From NCBI GenBank assembly GCA_003999685.1, contig CP021220.1, positions 3,348,001 to 3,412,000 of the forward strand: a stretch of DNA of 64,000 nt. The letters are read 5' to 3'. Position 1 is the first letter of the stretch, and every line of letters begins with the position of its first letter. The position numbers and the translations under genes were made by a program. Below the pieces are notes generated by a model that was given only the letters and a program-made list of their open reading frames with translations, was not told the DNA's origin and made no database searches. This DNA is from Taiwanofungus camphoratus (Eukaryota; Basidiomycota; Agaricomycetes; Polyporales; Taiwanofungaceae). Below, one piece after another: positions 24,065 through 34,975 of this stretch.

Positions 24065-27000
24065 CGCATAGTGCTATGCCGAAATGTCTTTACGCCCTCT
24101 TACGGACACTTTCTTCCCATCTATCCCCGTCTCTTGCTGCAATCTCCAATGATTCAATCTTCAATCCAACGTCTATTCAATCTCTTTTCACGCTGTCTAT
24201 TCTTGCCATCTCAATTTTTCTCTTTTTTGTTGCGCGTTGTTCAAAGCCACCTCCGGCAGGTGTGGTGTGTGATTTTAGGAGGGCCGATGCAGCGTTCTTG
24301 GTTCTATGCGACGACGAAGCCGGAGCAAAACGGTCGAGTTCGAGGCGCTGGGGAACGTGTACAGCGCCCGGCGCGTGCATCGTTACACGTCCTTCCGCCT
24401 CACCCCACTCCCTACCTCCCCTTCGACCTCCGTGAGTGCCCCGTAGCTCGATGCTGCCGGCTGGCGCAATGCAAGATAACATGCTATCGCACGTTTCCGC
24501 TTATCCGCCCGTCCGATCCGAGATAGATGAGGCTGTCGATCTCCCATCTCTCGTTGATCGATGATCGGATGGATTATTTTTCATTCTTGCATGAATGCTG
24601 CCTCGCTTACGCGCTTCAAGTCGAGTCTGAGTGTGGAGGACATGTCTGCTGGCGAGCTACGCTTACCCGTGTTCACGCCAATGCCTGTCTTTCCCACTGC
24701 CCGTCCTTCCTACACGTCTTGGATGAAGTCGTGCGAACATTGCTTTTTGTAGAACGAAGAAACACTACGTTATTGCGGTCTATGCTTCCACCCCCAACAA
24801 GTCAATAGTCCATTTTCCGTATATCGTCCACAACTATCCATTTGTATTAGCACCGGGCAATGGAATGCGATGACCTTACTGATGAAGAACGGTATGATCG
24901 TATACCTCAAGGAACTAATAATGCAGGGCAGATCCAGGGAAGACGTCCCAGAGGGATGGCGCACTCGTCTGGAATTTAGCTTGATAAGGAATCACAAGTC
25001 GGCTATCGTGAGCTAGTAAGTCTCCCAACAGGCATGTCCGGTGAACTGACAATATAGGCAAGCGGGACGAGTCAGACAGAGGCGAGTGAGTCTTTCATAT
25101 TGACAGCTCGGGCGGTACCGCCAAGTAGCTCAGGTATCTGAGACTGACGTCCAGAAGTTGAGTGATTTCACGAGAGACGTTGCAGAGCTATCAAGAGAAG
25201 TGCTGGGAGGACAGATGTGTCCGAGAAGATCCACCTCAGCTAAAATAACGTTGCCAAAGGCGCTCGCGGAAGTACAGTATCAGTAAAAATGGCCTCTTAC
25301 ACCTCATGTAGCCCACACTTGATGATGGGATCAAATGTCCCTACGCATGTCGTGCAGAGCTACACGCTAGACCACGCATCAGAGCACACCTGTGAGCAGT
25401 CTTGAGCTACAGTTGCAGATGCATGTACTAAGGGGGATTTGATTCGTCATTCGGTTTGATGCATCTCTAGGACCGTATAAGAAACGCACCAGAAGCGGGG
25501 CTGCATATTGCCGAGTATACTTGGATGAGAACGACTTCGAAGTCGACGGCAGCGGCATTCCTACGGGGATCCCGGAAATCCTCTTCGCAGAACCAGTTTA
25601 ATGGCTACGCCAGAAGCGGAAGCAAGAACATCTAAAACCTTAGTCGAGCAATGTTATCTGAGTCATCGATAGCAACGAAATAGCACCTGCCGAAATGTGG
25701 ACGTACCTGGTGAGAATATCATTCTACATTGTGCTAGCCTGAACGGGCTTGGACACCAAGAGCGGGAAAAAACACGCTGCAACCCCGTACTGCGCAGTGC
25801 GCGCGCATCATCGCCGCCAACTGCTCCTTGATGTCGACAACAGTGTCGCTGAGTCTCTACGCTTGCCTTTTTGGGGATGTGTGCGTAGAAGTAGCATGCC
25901 TCAACTTCCCTGTGTTCTAACACGTTTATGTGAATATTTAGGGTCGGCTGCTGCCTGTGAGCGCTATACCTGAGGACACGAAAGGCGGCAACGTCGGAAA
26001 AGATAGCTAGTCGCATTACCGCTTCCCCCGTTCACGCAGGACACTATTTTGAAATTCTGCTAGTAGCTGTTAGAGTCAGAGATAGAACCACAGACAACTG
26101 AGGAAGCGTAGATTCGAGAGAACTTCATAAGGTACAGAGACTTCCCAGCGCGGATGACCCACGCTTCAATTAGAACAGAAGTCAAGGCACAGTTCAGAAA
26201 AGCAGTAAGGTTATGGGTACGTCGCCCTTCTGTTTGAAGATAGCACATGCTACCCAACACGGCGTGTCCAAATGACGAAGTCTCCGGATATGCGGGAAAA
26301 CTCTCCCGGAGTTATGGCGATATCCATGCTCGCTCAGAAAGGATATCGAACACTACCATGAGCAGAAAACGTGGCCTTGCCTCTATGAATAGTCCCGAGT
26401 CCCCGAAAGACCTCAAACTAAAGTTCAGGCGGGCGTCGAGGAAGAGGTAGAGACATACCTATTTGTAAACATTCATGACTGGCAATTGAACACACGGAGT
26501 GGTTTTTGCCTGAGCGGCAATCTGGCAAACAACAAACGCATTGGACACGGGGACTTGAAGGAATCCAATGATAACTTGGCGCTAGCAAATTGAGCGGTGA
26601 ATTGCAAGAAATTACCCGAGGCCAAGAGGAGCGCTCTAGGGGCCTCGAGTCAATCTGAGCACTTGACCTTCAATCGCGTGTAGACCTTGACGAAGGTTTG
26701 TTCGATGTCAGAACTTACTCCACCAGGTGAGAACTGCTATGGCAATCTTCCCCTTGGAAGCACCTCCTCATGTTAAGTCGAAGCTCATTTGAATATCGAA
26801 TACATATGATATCTTCGACGCAAATACTAGACATTGACCAAAATTGGTGAGCTAGACTTGGATCTGTGGATTGACATGTGAGAAGCTTTATAGGTGAGCA
26901 TGTCTAGATATCGATCCACATTGTGGCACGGGAGAAATAAGAGAATGAGCCCAGGCCTCAGAGGAAGGAGACTGATCGACCGCTATCTGCGAGACTCGAG

Positions 27001-28028
27001 TTGATGACTGATCTCCGCCTGAGCGGGAGTGGCTATATGAACGACTATGTCCCGTTGGAATGCAAGTGGATGTCACTCGAAACCGGAAATGAAAAGCGAG
27101 AACTGCAAAATATGGATAAGAATTACACCAGAAGAGGAAGTCACAAGGTGCGAGTCTAGGCAGCCGCAGTGTAGAGCAGGCATAGAGATGTGCCCTCCAA
27201 GCGTTACGCGTTCCAATCTTGCATCGGCCCCGACATGATTTCAAATTGAACGGACGGACGGTGAGGAGAAATCCTTTTTCCTTCATCAAGGGAGGCAATC
27301 CAGACCAGACTTCGCGTAGACGGGAAGTGAAGGGGGCATGAACTTTCAGAGCTTCAAGTTTCAGAGTTTGATGGAAAATGCAATAGCGCGACTATACAAA
27401 TACAAACTCATGTACGCGTGTTGTATTCGCCGATAATGAATAACGAAGACTATGATGCCTAAGTGAATGAGAGAACCCACGGTCAGAATACGACGGTGCT
27501 AGTTGAGATACTTGCCAAAAGGAGCTAGGATAAAACCGCACATCAATGACGAGTTCAGTCGTACAAACCTTCGCTCAGCTGATGCTCGTCCAAGAAATGA
27601 GATCACACGTACCAATGGCAGATGTGAACAAGGATTTCTGCCGCAGCGGTCTCAGTGAAAAGTTATGCTCCTGAGTTCACCGTCCAATGAATTCGTCTTT
27701 CCGCTGCGGTCACTGAAGCTCTGTGCTGCTGTACCCTCTTCTGGATTATTGTAACAAGGCCTATCGACTCTAAAGCTGCATGTCGTCACGCGTGACACTA
27801 GCCCTGTAAGCGTGACATGTCACACAGCAGCTAAGCGTCGTCTCTATCGTCGACCGGCGTGCTCTCAGCTCTTCCGCTCCCAGCAGCGCTCATTTGGACA
27901 CCCCCACGACATACTATCCGCACCCACCAACCTTTCTTCTTATCGCAACTTGAGCGTCAAGACTGCTGTTCTTCCAAGTAACGTCAACCATCCTTCATTC
28001 CCTAGGCCTTTCTTAACGATCGTTCAAT
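24065..28028. other. Gene-poor stretch of about 4 kb
   Basis: No convincing protein gene was found on either strand; the longest open frames are short, lack any domain and do not connect by splicing. The first part (to about 24850) is probably the bHLH1 3' UTR and flank. A perfect palindrome GGCGGTACCGCC lies at 25111-25122. The last 250 bp form the upstream region of the four-pass membrane protein gene. Untranslated RNAs or decayed elements cannot be excluded by eye. Confidence 0.45.
27785..27823. promoter_or_regulatory. Two 12-bp palindromes upstream of the tetraspan gene
   Basis: GTCACGCGTGAC (27785-27796) and GTGACATGTCAC (27812-27823) are both perfect palindromes made of the same GTCAC/GTGAC half-sites and lie 27 bp apart centre to centre, about 205-245 bp upstream of the next ATG. 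The first contains ACGCGT, the MluI cell-cycle box core. They look like paired sites for a dimeric transcription factor; the factor is unknown. Confidence 0.55.
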
Positions 28029-29887
28029 ATGTGGTGCGCAAATCATGATCGCTAGATAGTTCAGGATGAGTTTCTGACTTCAAGAGTTACATTTGTTTCT
28101 TCCGAAGGTGCGACAACTGTCTTCTCGTCCTACCTCTGGTGCGTGTTCCGCTGGTTTGATGTCATACTACAATCACTCACCGGCAAGGGTGCATAGCGTC
28201 ATGGTGCAATAGCGTGGGCTGCCATCATCTTTGTACTGTGTTCAATGGTTAAATGTGTAGGCTGTCATCTCTGACCTCGTCCTTCGGACCCAGCTATACA
28301 GCATTGGTGGAGGCGTCTTCCTGCTCGAATGGGGTCAATACCTCTTCTTCACGTACCCTGAATGGTCAATTTCATGTTCTCAGTGTGCTGACTAGATATC
28401 GAATGACATTTGTCTGGAATTGTAGGCAGGTTTACGGAGGCATTGGCCTCTTAGTTGCCGTCATTGCGCTCATCGGTATCCTTGCTCTCTCAAACGTGAG
28501 TGCCCTAATATACGGACGATGTGAACAGTTGCGTGCTGGGCTCTCAAACGTTCACTGACATGGTCCGATTTGCTGGGTTGGATGCGATATACAGCGTTCG
28601 TACATGTGGACACGGGTATGCAAGATACTTTGGCCCTTTGTGATCATCATCTGCGCCGTGCGGGCTATTATTATGATCGTCGAACTCCAACGCGGGTAAG
28701 TGCGCATCTTTTAATTTATCATAGTAAAACTTCATCATCTGGGTGGCGCAATGCCGATCTTCAGAGGATCCGCGAGTCTCTATCCAGTCTTCATCTCTTG
28801 CATACATCGTGTTTTGCCCCTTGATTTTTATTGATGTGTTATTATTGTTATTATACTTTTATACGTTCTTGTGTTTCACGTATTTTGCGAGGTTCGGCTT
28901 GAAGCCAACATCGAACTTGTCTGCCAAACTTTGCCCAAATTTGTGTGCATTCAGCGGTGATACATGGCTATCTTTGTCTCCGATCTTCCTTCCCGAGGGT
29001 GCCCTTTTTTCACTGTTCTTTCTGTGCCCGAGTCAATTCGTCCTCATTCGTCAACGAGATACCTTCCACAAATTCTCCATTATACTGGTGGCGTCGATCT
29101 TCCGAGGATTCTGCTGGCCCTTCCTCCACCGTCATTTATATTCTTAGCGGCACCGTCACATCTGCGCTCGCATGTGCTCCCCCTCTTCTGTGCTTCGAGG
29201 ATCTTCTCTTGCCTTCACAAAGTATCCCCTGGCCTCGGCTTCTCTCCGACTCACTATGCCTATGTTTCGACGTACCTGGTCACACCTTCCTGTTCTCTTT
29301 CTCGCAGGGCTTTCGGTATTTTGCGTGTTGTGATACGCCATGCTTATTTCCCTTCTCTTCTTTCCCCCTTCGCGTGCATCTCACATTGATTTCATTTCGC
29401 ATCCTTTAGCAAGTCCGAGATCGAGTGGGAGTGCGCGAACGGGCACGCATTATGGCCGCCTTCCGCCGCGCAAGGCTATGGAGGCACCAAGTCAATGCCG
29501 GGTGCGATCTGTACGGCAGGGTTCCAAGGGACTTTTGCTGTATTTATCGTCGCGCTCCTTATAGACCTAGCCTTCCAGGTAAGCGCCAAATTTGATCCAT
29601 GTTCGGGCCCCGCGTAGGGTCCGGGCGAGGACGGGACCCCCAAAGTGAGACCAGGCGCTAATGGCGGGCTTTCACGTTGCGCGGCAGATGTACATGTTCT
29701 TCATGACATGGCGATACCAGAAGCTGCTCGAGCACTATCAGAGCATGAAGCCCAGTTTCGGAGGTGAGTGCTTGGCTTCATATCCACCCGTGCTCCGAGT
29801 ACAATGGCTTCATATCATTGCTCCGTTCCACCCATTGTTCGAGCCTGATCTGACGGAACACGACGCATAGGATATTACAACGCCTAA
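28029..29887 (+). CDS. Small four-pass membrane protein of unknown function
   Basis: Nine exons (28029-28033, 28108-28138, 28197-28232, 28294-28364, 28426-28495, 28595-28695, 29410-29578, 29688-29763, 29871-29887) give 191 residues exactly in phase. The start is MWCDNCLLVLPL, a Cys-rich end seen in fungal small membrane proteins. Four hydrophobic segments are clear: AIAWAAIIFLYSIGGGVFLL, YGGIGLLVAVIALIGILALS, ILWPFVIIICAVRAIIMIVE and FAVFIVALLIDLAFQMYMFF. A hydrophilic loop (residues about 110-145, with two Cys) separates helices 3 and 4, and the tail reads SMKPSFGGYYNA. This resembles MARVEL/tetraspan-like proteins of the plasma membrane, but no family can be named. The initiating coding exon is just 5 nt, and one intron is 714 nt, over ten times the local norm. 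The gene sits between two bHLH genes. Confidence 0.8.
28696..29409 (+). other. Unusually long intron (714 nt) of the tetraspan gene
   Basis: Donor GTAAGT at 28696 and acceptor TTTAG ending at 29409 are in phase (G codon split). Introns nearby are 50-65 nt. The interior is T/C-rich with no coding content that continues the protein. An intronic small RNA or regulatory element could be hosted here, but no box C/D or H/ACA arrangement was convincing. Confidence 0.6.
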
Positions 29888-31834
29888 ACGGACTGGGTGC
29901 ATCTCGGAGCCATTTCACTTTCACTTACGATCTATTAATCCGCATTTGTATTCTTGCTTGCTGTCTGTTTCTCTTGTTGTTTCACCTTATTTTGTTCCTG
30001 TGTTTTTGTGTTCGCTTGTCACGACTGCTTACGACTCACGACCTTGTTACGACTGACTTATTGCTATGCTTGATGATCACTTACGACTTATGTTCTTGTT
30101 CACATTCTCACATTGATCTTGTGGTTTGCCTTCGGGCTGTTCCCTGTTTATATGAACCCTTGTACTGTGGGCGTCTGCACAGGCAGGCGCGCGCGGAAGC
30201 CAAATCGATATCATTCAATCCCCATTGATGTCAAGTGACGCGGAGTTACGAGAGGCCACTCGTCAACCCTGGCTGGAGTTCCGCCCGATGTGAGAATTCT
30301 GTGTCGTCGGAGGAGACTAGTATTCCCTATCCGCTATGTACAAGCCTATTACTTGTAGGAGAAGTGACAGAAAGACGTTGCAAACCACACTGCACATGGC
30401 GAATTGATCGGAACAATACAAGGGAGGGGAAAGAAGTAACGAGATGCTGCCGTGGAGGGCCGGGAAATGAAATGAAAACAACAAGGGACAACAAGACGCG
30501 GGCGCGGGCAGGTCGGCAAGGAAAATGAAAACGGCGTTGCAGACGCTGGGTTAGTCTCGGTACATGAGGCCGTCGCTAGAGGAGAAGGGAAGGGAATATT
30601 GGACGGCAGAGGGTCCGAACACAGGACAGCTTCCCGAGAAGGAATAGACTACACACAAGGTTACCTGAGCAGATGTTCGCTGGGACTGAGAAACTCGGAC
30701 GAGAGCCTGGGTTGCGGTGGTGTGTGCAGTTGCCATTCCAAGCAGGACGAGGTGGATATGCTCTGATGCGGGCGAGATAAGGGTGCTAGCGGGAGATCGA
30801 TGGAGGCGGTACAGGTAGCCACACGTAAAATTAATTGCCAGAAAGCCATATTGTGTGGTGATTGCTCGCTACTCTGAATTGAGAGCATCCGGATGGACCC
30901 AGGGAGCAGCGTTGACTCATCGGTCATTGTCGTGGGTTCCCGGGTGGAATAGTGCGCGCAGGGCCATCGGAGTGGATATGATAGTGCTACTAGCGAGAGA
31001 ATCTGTGATGGGTGGGCATCACAGTGTCAGTAGAGCATACCGGAGCGAAAATTTCGGCGGGTGGATGAGAAGCTGGGCAGCGGGGACCAAGGTGGTGATA
31101 CGAATGAGACATTTGGGTGTGTGTAGACGCGGAAGCCGAGAGACAGCGTCAAACAGATGATGGTCATGGGAGAAGGGAAAGCCTGAATGGTCAGCAGCTG
31201 CGTAGAAAGACGCCAGAGTCTCGGACGGGTGCCCATAGGGCTAAGTGCTATGCTACGGAGAAGAGACGGTACGGAAGTTTGTACGGAAAGCAGGGCCGCG
31301 GAACCTTTTCATCCAACGCGTCACACTTCTGTCACGCTCCATTCCGTTCTGTGAAGGGAAGGCGTGTCACGTAACTGTCACAGAGATGTGCTGCGAGTGT
31401 GACATGCTATCGAGTCTCCAGACACGAGGCAGCGTCTGATGCTCAGAGTATCCCTTTCCCCCTTCTCGAGCCCTATATATGCCCTTCCTCTCTCTCCCCC
31501 TCTCCCCAGCCTCATCCCTCGTCCGTCCCGCCCCTCCGTCCCGCCCCTTCTTCCCCTCCCCCGCCGGTTCCTTTCTTAGTTATTGTCCCATTGTATTCTC
31601 TGCATCCAAGTGACAACCCCGTCCACATTGTTGTTGTGCCTCTATCGTACGTCCTTCCCTGACGACTTTGACCGTACAAAAACCGCTCACAAGGCCTTGC
31701 GCAACAGGCATCTGGCTTATTTCCATCTCATTTATTAGCATCGCATCTGTACACTCCCCGCAATATCTGTGATACTCGCGTCACGACCAGGTCTTTCAGC
31801 CACGTCTCGCATCTGTACATCTCGTCCCGCCGCA
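29888..31834. promoter_or_regulatory. Long upstream region of bHLH gene 2
   Basis: About 1.9 kb without a gene. Notable parts: ACGCGTCACAC at 31316-31326 and further GTCAC/GTGAC copies to about 31410; a TATA-like CTATATATGC at 31473; and a strongly C/T-rich tract from about 31450 to 31600. The leader before the ATG at 31835 is therefore probably about 300 nt. The first part should be the 3' UTR of the tetraspan gene. Confidence 0.5.
31473..31482 (+). promoter_or_regulatory. Candidate TATA box of bHLH gene 2
   Basis: CTATATATGC is followed by a pyrimidine-rich tract of more than 100 bp, the usual order of core promoter parts in highly expressed fungal genes. It is about 350 bp upstream of the start codon. 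Confidence 0.45.
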
Positions 31835-32875
31835 ATGGAAACCGCTCACCTCGAACCCCCCTTCGACCACACCAAGGGCTCTGACTTCATGGACGCCGCC
31901 TCCTTCTCCAACTACGACCCGCTCTCGGGCCTGGACTACCTCCAGTACCCGCACTCTCCCTTTGGCGTCTCCTCCATGGGTCGTGAGTGCCACTCCCACA
32001 CAAAGGCGCACATGTGCTAACGCTGACTGCATCTCGCCTACTTAGTGCCGCAAGGAGGCTCGTCTCCTCGGCTCGGCTTCAACTCGCTCAACCTCTCCAA
32101 CGGCTTGAATGAATACACCTATTCGTCGAGTCCGTCGTACACCACTGCTTCCCCTGCGCGTCCCTTCACCCCGACCGGCAGCATCTACCCTGGCGCTCTC
32201 TCGAACATGAGCGCCGGCGAGCTCTCCTCCGACAGCGTCGCCTCGGGCCGGAGTCGCCGCGGCAGTGGCACGCACTCTCCGGGTCCCTCGGTCCCGCCGG
32301 GCTCGCTCGCTGCGGTCCCCCGGTCCCACCGCTTCAACCCCATCGCTGCCACCGTCACGCGTTCCTCGACGCGGCAGCAGAAGAAGCGCGCCAAGGGCTC
32401 CGACGACTTTGCGAGCGACGACGACGACGACTTCAACCCGACGCTGCCCCCGTCTGCGAACAACGACGTGCGGCGGGAGGAGATCCGGCGACAGCGCATC
32501 GAGTCGGAGCAGCGGAGGCGGGACGAGCTCCGGGACGGGTACCGGCGCCTCAAGGACGCGCTGCCGGTGTCGAACCAGAAGTCGAGCAAGGTTTCCTTGT
32601 TGGATCGGGGTGAGTCCTTTTTTATCTTTATCGTCGCCGATCGCGGGCGGGCGCTGATCGCCGATGACGTCGCTGCAGCTACCACACACATTCGTTACCT
32701 CGAGATGACTCAGCAACAGCTCCAGACGAGGCTTCAGGCCGCCGAGGCGGAGACTGCCCGGCTCCGGCACGTCAACGAGGCCCTCATGCTCGGCACCGCC
32801 GAGCAGCGTCACGCTGCCGCCGCCTCCGCCGTTGCCGCCGCGCAACAGACGCCGACTTCTACGTCTGTGTTCTGA
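31835..32875 (+). CDS. bHLH transcription factor, paralogue 2
   Basis: Three exons (31835-31982, 32046-32609, 32679-32875) give 302 residues. The N-terminal half is Ser/Pro/Tyr-rich and disordered. An acidic run (SDDDDDF) precedes the bHLH domain: RRQRIESEQRRRDELRDGY, RRLKDALPVSNQKSSK, VSLLDRATTHIRYLEM, then a coiled extension (QQLQTRLQAAEAETARLRH) and an Ala-rich end. The basic region has the same R5-E9-R13 pattern and the same Gln10 as paralogue 1. The second intron falls at the identical codon of helix 2, and here too is stop-free and a multiple of three (69 nt). The gene is much more GC-rich than paralogue 1. It is likely a nuclear DNA-binding factor able to pair with paralogue 1. Confidence 0.88.
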
Positions 32876-34975
32876 GCGTGTGCTATGGCTGCCGCAAAAG
32901 CTCGTCGTGCGCGTCCGGACGCGCGAGCACCGCAGAAAAGGACTATATTCACGTGTATCCATGACCCGCATGAGATGGATTCCTGCCAGGATCGCAGGAT
33001 GCTTACGAATACGATGGACAATTTTATTGCACTCTACTTTTTTTCTACTCTTTACGCATTTTTATTTTGTTTATTACCGGCATTCTTCATTTCGCACATC
33101 ATTTTCATCCCGCGTACCCCGTCTTCGCGCTTTTCATGACCGACGGTTTTCTGGACTTTCTCGGTGTTCTCGGTGGTGTCCACCACGGGCGAGCCAGGTC
33201 GGCCGTGCGTCTGTGATGCATGCCAGTTCATCTACTCCCCGAAATGTCTTTGCGGCCGTGCCGCACAGAGACTCGCGATCCACCACGAAGACGGCGCCCT
33301 CGGACGGGCCACTACGGAGGCGATACGATTTCGACGCAAGACCGCGGTGGCGAGCTTGAGGCGCTCTGCACATGTCCGCCCAATGGGCGACGTGCGACGC
33401 CTCGCTTCCCCGTGCGCGCATTCTTGTTTCTCACACCTACACGGTATTCTGTCGTCTACCCCTCCGCATGCCCTTCCCAGTCCCGCCCTGCGCCCGGCTG
33501 ATGGCGAACGACCACTTCATTGTGGTTCCGTGCCTCGCCGCCTGCGCGCCAATACACCGGCTCGTGGATTCTCGCTCTTGTCTCGACATTTATTCTACGC
33601 CTCTTGAACATCGATCAACCTCGGTCCCACGTCTCTCACGAGCAACCCCCTCCCTTATGCCATATGCCAACTCTCTCCGCTGCTCGCCAAGCGTCGGCGC
33701 CTGATCACCGCCGCGCCAGCGCTGAGCGCATACTCTTCCCCATCCTTTACTCCGTTTCCCCTGGCTATTGGCATCCGACAACCCGCTGCGCCTTCTCTCG
33801 CGCGCGCCGACGCTGCCAGCCATGCACGACACCGCCAGCCAGCCAAGCCAGGGAGACTGGCGAGGATGGGGTTCGCACGAAGACCTTGACCTCTGTCCGT
33901 CCGCCACGACTCCTTCGCCCCGCCCGCCCACCGCTCACGCCGCCCGCCTTGCCCCTCGTGTGCATGCTAGTTCATGCCCTTGGGAGCGAGTGCTCGAGCG
34001 CGCGTTCGAGCGCTGGTTGCGCGCGCGCGAAGTCGAGTTGTTGGAGCGCCGTCCCCGTCCGCCGCTCGGGCTTGCTTGCAAGCCCTCGAGCGCGCGTTGC
34101 CGACCAGGACCCGACCCGACAGACTCAGCGCCCGCTCTTCGCCTATGCCCCACTATGCCCTGGATTGTCGCCCTGCTCATCAGTGCTGCCAGCCAGTCTG
34201 TACCGTGTCGCCGCATTGCATACGTACCGTCCCCCCCAGCTCGGTGCTTGTCGGTCTCTCATTCCCTCTCCTCTCTCCATCCCCATCCCCATCCCCGCGC
34301 GTACATGCTGTTGCTCCCGTTCGTTAGTTCTGGGCTGGTCATGGTGTTCGGCATTATTTGGCTGGTTCTGGTTACGATACGACGCAGTACTGTTCCTGTG
34401 TAGTACTGATGACAATGATACGAGTTCTTTATATATATGAGCTGGCCGTGTGAGTGCATTCGAGTAAGTTGATGTTCCACTTCCCGTAGGCTATGCTGTC
34501 ATGGCTTGCGTCTTCAAGAGTTCGGGCATGGCTTACTTGTGTCTGAGTTTTGGTCACGTACGTACTCAGCTGCGGCTGCATTGGGGTCCGGTCTCATACT
34601 ACTACTACAACGCTTTACAGGCTCTATCACCTCGAAGGGGAGACACCCGGTGATGATCTGCAAATGTTGAAGATACTTGGAGAGCTGGCGAGATTGTTAC
34701 TTTGTTTTTTTTGCGCAACTGTCGTATATGTTATCCACTTTCCTTCAAACCTTCATGCCCCAGGATATCCGTAAGTATCTGAATGGACGTATACGAATGA
34801 TCAACCGCAACCACTATGTAAGCGTCAAACAAGCGCTGGCTGTGGAGGATTAATCATGAAATAATCATAAAGACAAGTCGTCATCGATCTCAATCTGGAC
34901 TCTGGAGCTGCCTTATTACTAGCGAGAGCCAGTCTTCCAACTTCAAGCACAAGCCTCAAGCTACTGCGTACCACA
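32876..34975. other. GC-rich non-coding stretch downstream of bHLH gene 2
   Basis: Long overlapping open frames occur on both strands between about 33100 and 34450, but their translations are Arg/Pro/Ser/Ala-rich without domains, as expected from random GC-rich sequence. A 14-bp word CTCGAGCGCGCGTT occurs twice, near 33992 and 34085, and a CCCCAT triplet repeat near 34275. The part after 34500 is normal in composition and should hold the tubulin cofactor A promoter. Confidence 0.45.

Noticed and set aside
25111-25122. Perfect palindrome GGCGGTACCGCC
   Set aside because: It could be a zinc-cluster factor site, but it stands alone, far from any gene, so there is too little to claim.
26888-27298. 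136-codon minus-strand frame in the gene-poor stretch
   Set aside because: Composition looks random, no domain, and no continuing exon could be joined.
28233-28260. Apparent 28-nt intron in the tetraspan gene
   Set aside because: A later in-phase acceptor (CCCAG ending at 28293) gives a normal 61-nt intron and a better helix 1.
32042-32971. Open frame of 309 codons antisense to bHLH gene 2
   Set aside because: It mirrors the GC-rich coding strand; the product is Arg/Gly/Val-rich with no fold, and the sense strand has a clear bHLH gene.
33520-34440. Open frame of 306 codons downstream of bHLH gene 2
   Set aside because: The translation is a mix of Arg, Pro, Ser and Ala without domains, other frames on both strands are also open, and the region is very GC-rich, so stops are rare by chance.
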